Shown: in pieces, positions 4,988 to 5,647 of the stretch
Numbering within the stretch: the stretch's first letter is position 1
How the letters are laid out: each line of letters starts with the position of its first letter
NCBI GenBank assembly: GCA_900770785.1
Contig: CAAGLJ010000197.1
Coordinates: 1 to 5,647 of the forward strand
Direction: 5' to 3'
DNA from: Lachnospiraceae bacterium
GTDB lineage: Bacteria; Bacillota; Clostridia; Lachnospirales; Lachnospiraceae
Length of the DNA stretch: 5,647 bases
Made by a program: the position numbers and the translations under genes
The notes under the pieces: model-generated
Database searches by the model: none
What the model was told of the DNA's origin: nothing
What the model saw: only the letters and a program-made list of their open reading frames with translations

Positions 4988-5647
4988 ATGGAACGGCTGG
5001 CATTATATTTACGCTTATCCTTAGAGGACGAAGGCGAGAAAGACAAGAGCAACAGCATCAGCAATCAGAGAAAGCAGATATATGAATACATACATCACGA
5101 TTCCGAATTAAGCAGGTATGAAGCATTGGAATTTAGTGATGATGGCTACTCCGGTACAAATATGGAAAGACCGGGTATGCAGAAACTGTTAAAGGAGGTA
5201 AAGGCAAACAATATACAGTGTATCATAGTCAAGGATATGTCCCGTTTTTCAAGAGATTATATTGAAATGGGAACCTATCTGAACCAGATATTTCCATTCA
5301 TAGGGATTCGCTTCATTGCTATTAACGATCATTATGACAGCAGGGAGCATCACGGAAACACCATAGAGATTGACACAGCATTTCAGACGCTTTTATACGA
5401 TTTGTACAGCAAGGATGTGTCTGTAAAAGTAAAGGCTTCTTTTGAAAATAAGTGTGCAAACGGAGAATATGTTTTCGGACAGGCTCCCTTTGGATATGAA
5501 AAGAGCAGGGAAGTAAAAAATGCTGTTATTGTGAATGAAAAAGAGGCGGAAATTGTGCGTTATATCTTTTCTCTTGCGGTGCAGGGTAAAACCAGCACAC
5601 AGATAGCAAGACAGCTTTATGAGGAAAATGTCCCCACCATTATGCAG
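4988..5647 (+). CDS. Large serine recombinase 3, truncated by window end
   Basis: The first 220 residues of a third recombinase; the frame is open at the window edge, so the cut is technical rather than biological. It begins MERLALYLRLSLEDE, with Y7-L-R9-L-S11 as the nucleophile motif only a few residues from the start. DDGYSGTNMERP is at 51-62 and KDMSRFSRD at 82-90 (Arg86, Arg89). The start of the recombinase domain is visible (GEYVFGQAPFGYEKS, 159-173). It shares SNSIxNQR and DHYDS with recombinase 1, and so looks closer to it than to recombinase 2. GGAAGGGG (4971-4978) gives the ribosome binding site, 9 bases before the ATG, and only one base separates the ATG from the preceding stop. A zinc ribbon and coiled coil should follow outside the window. 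Confidence 0.93.
   Translation, partial: MERLALYLRLSLEDEGEKDKSNSISNQRKQIYEYIHHDSELSRYEALEFSDDGYSGTNMERPGMQKLLKEVKANNIQCIIVKDMSRFSRDYIEMGTYLNQIFPFIGIRFIAINDHYDSREHHGNTIEIDTAFQTLLYDLYSKDVSVKVKASFENKCANGEYVFGQAPFGYEKSREVKNAVIVNEKEAEIVRYIFSLAVQGKTSTQIARQLYEENVPTIMQ

Noticed and set aside
36..5647. CRISPR arrays, tRNA or rRNA genes, transposase-bounded insertion sequences
   Set aside because: No regularly spaced repeats, no cloverleaf or rRNA-like sequence and no DDE transposase or matching terminal repeats were seen. The element ends and attachment sites seem to lie outside the window.

Overview
The window reads as the recombination end of an integrative mobile element from a low- to mid-GC Firmicute. 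A gut clostridial host (Lachnospiraceae-like) is most likely, judging from the A/G-rich Shine-Dalgarno sites, the codon use and the protein families. This is a judgement by eye; no taxonomic marker gene is present. The first 35 bases are not biological. They match the 3' end of the Illumina TruSeq universal adapter, so this is the raw end of a draft contig and bases just after position 35 should be read with caution. The other end cuts through a gene.

Layout, all on the + strand. Bases 36-284 hold no complete gene. They contain a short orphan reading-frame tail (40-159), a long G-U-rich RNA hairpin (98-136), two copies of a 16-bp dyad (180-195 and 218-233) and a likely extended -10 promoter (TG at 251-252, AATAAT at 254-259). 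Next comes a two-gene unit one base apart. The first gene (285-716) encodes a small protein with the resolvase/invertase N-terminal fold but no catalytic residues. The second (718-1086) encodes a PemK/MazF-family endoribonuclease toxin. No classical antitoxin is visible. A terminator-like hairpin and an 18-bp palindrome follow (1104-1143), then a 90-aa protein of unknown function (1204-1476). A 121-base gap carries a strong 15-bp inverted repeat that overlaps the ribosome binding site of the next gene, and a short reading frame that joins that gene through a TAATG overlap.

From 1598 to the window end there are three tandem large serine recombinases: 560 aa, 567 aa, and a third cut off after 220 aa. 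They are separated by 2 and 1 bases and so are almost certainly one translationally coupled operon. Each has the catalytic Tyr-x-Arg-x-Ser and Arg-x-x-Arg motifs, and the two complete ones also have a four-cysteine zinc ribbon and a coiled coil. Serine-integrase triplets are known from some Firmicute integrative conjugative elements.

How the parts may work together (inference): the triplet would excise and integrate the element, and the toxin unit would punish cells that lose it. The catalytically dead resolvase-like protein is the most intriguing part. It sits where an antitoxin would normally be encoded, behind a promoter with operator-like dyads. It could be a new kind of antitoxin or autoregulator, or a link between toxin control and recombinase activity.
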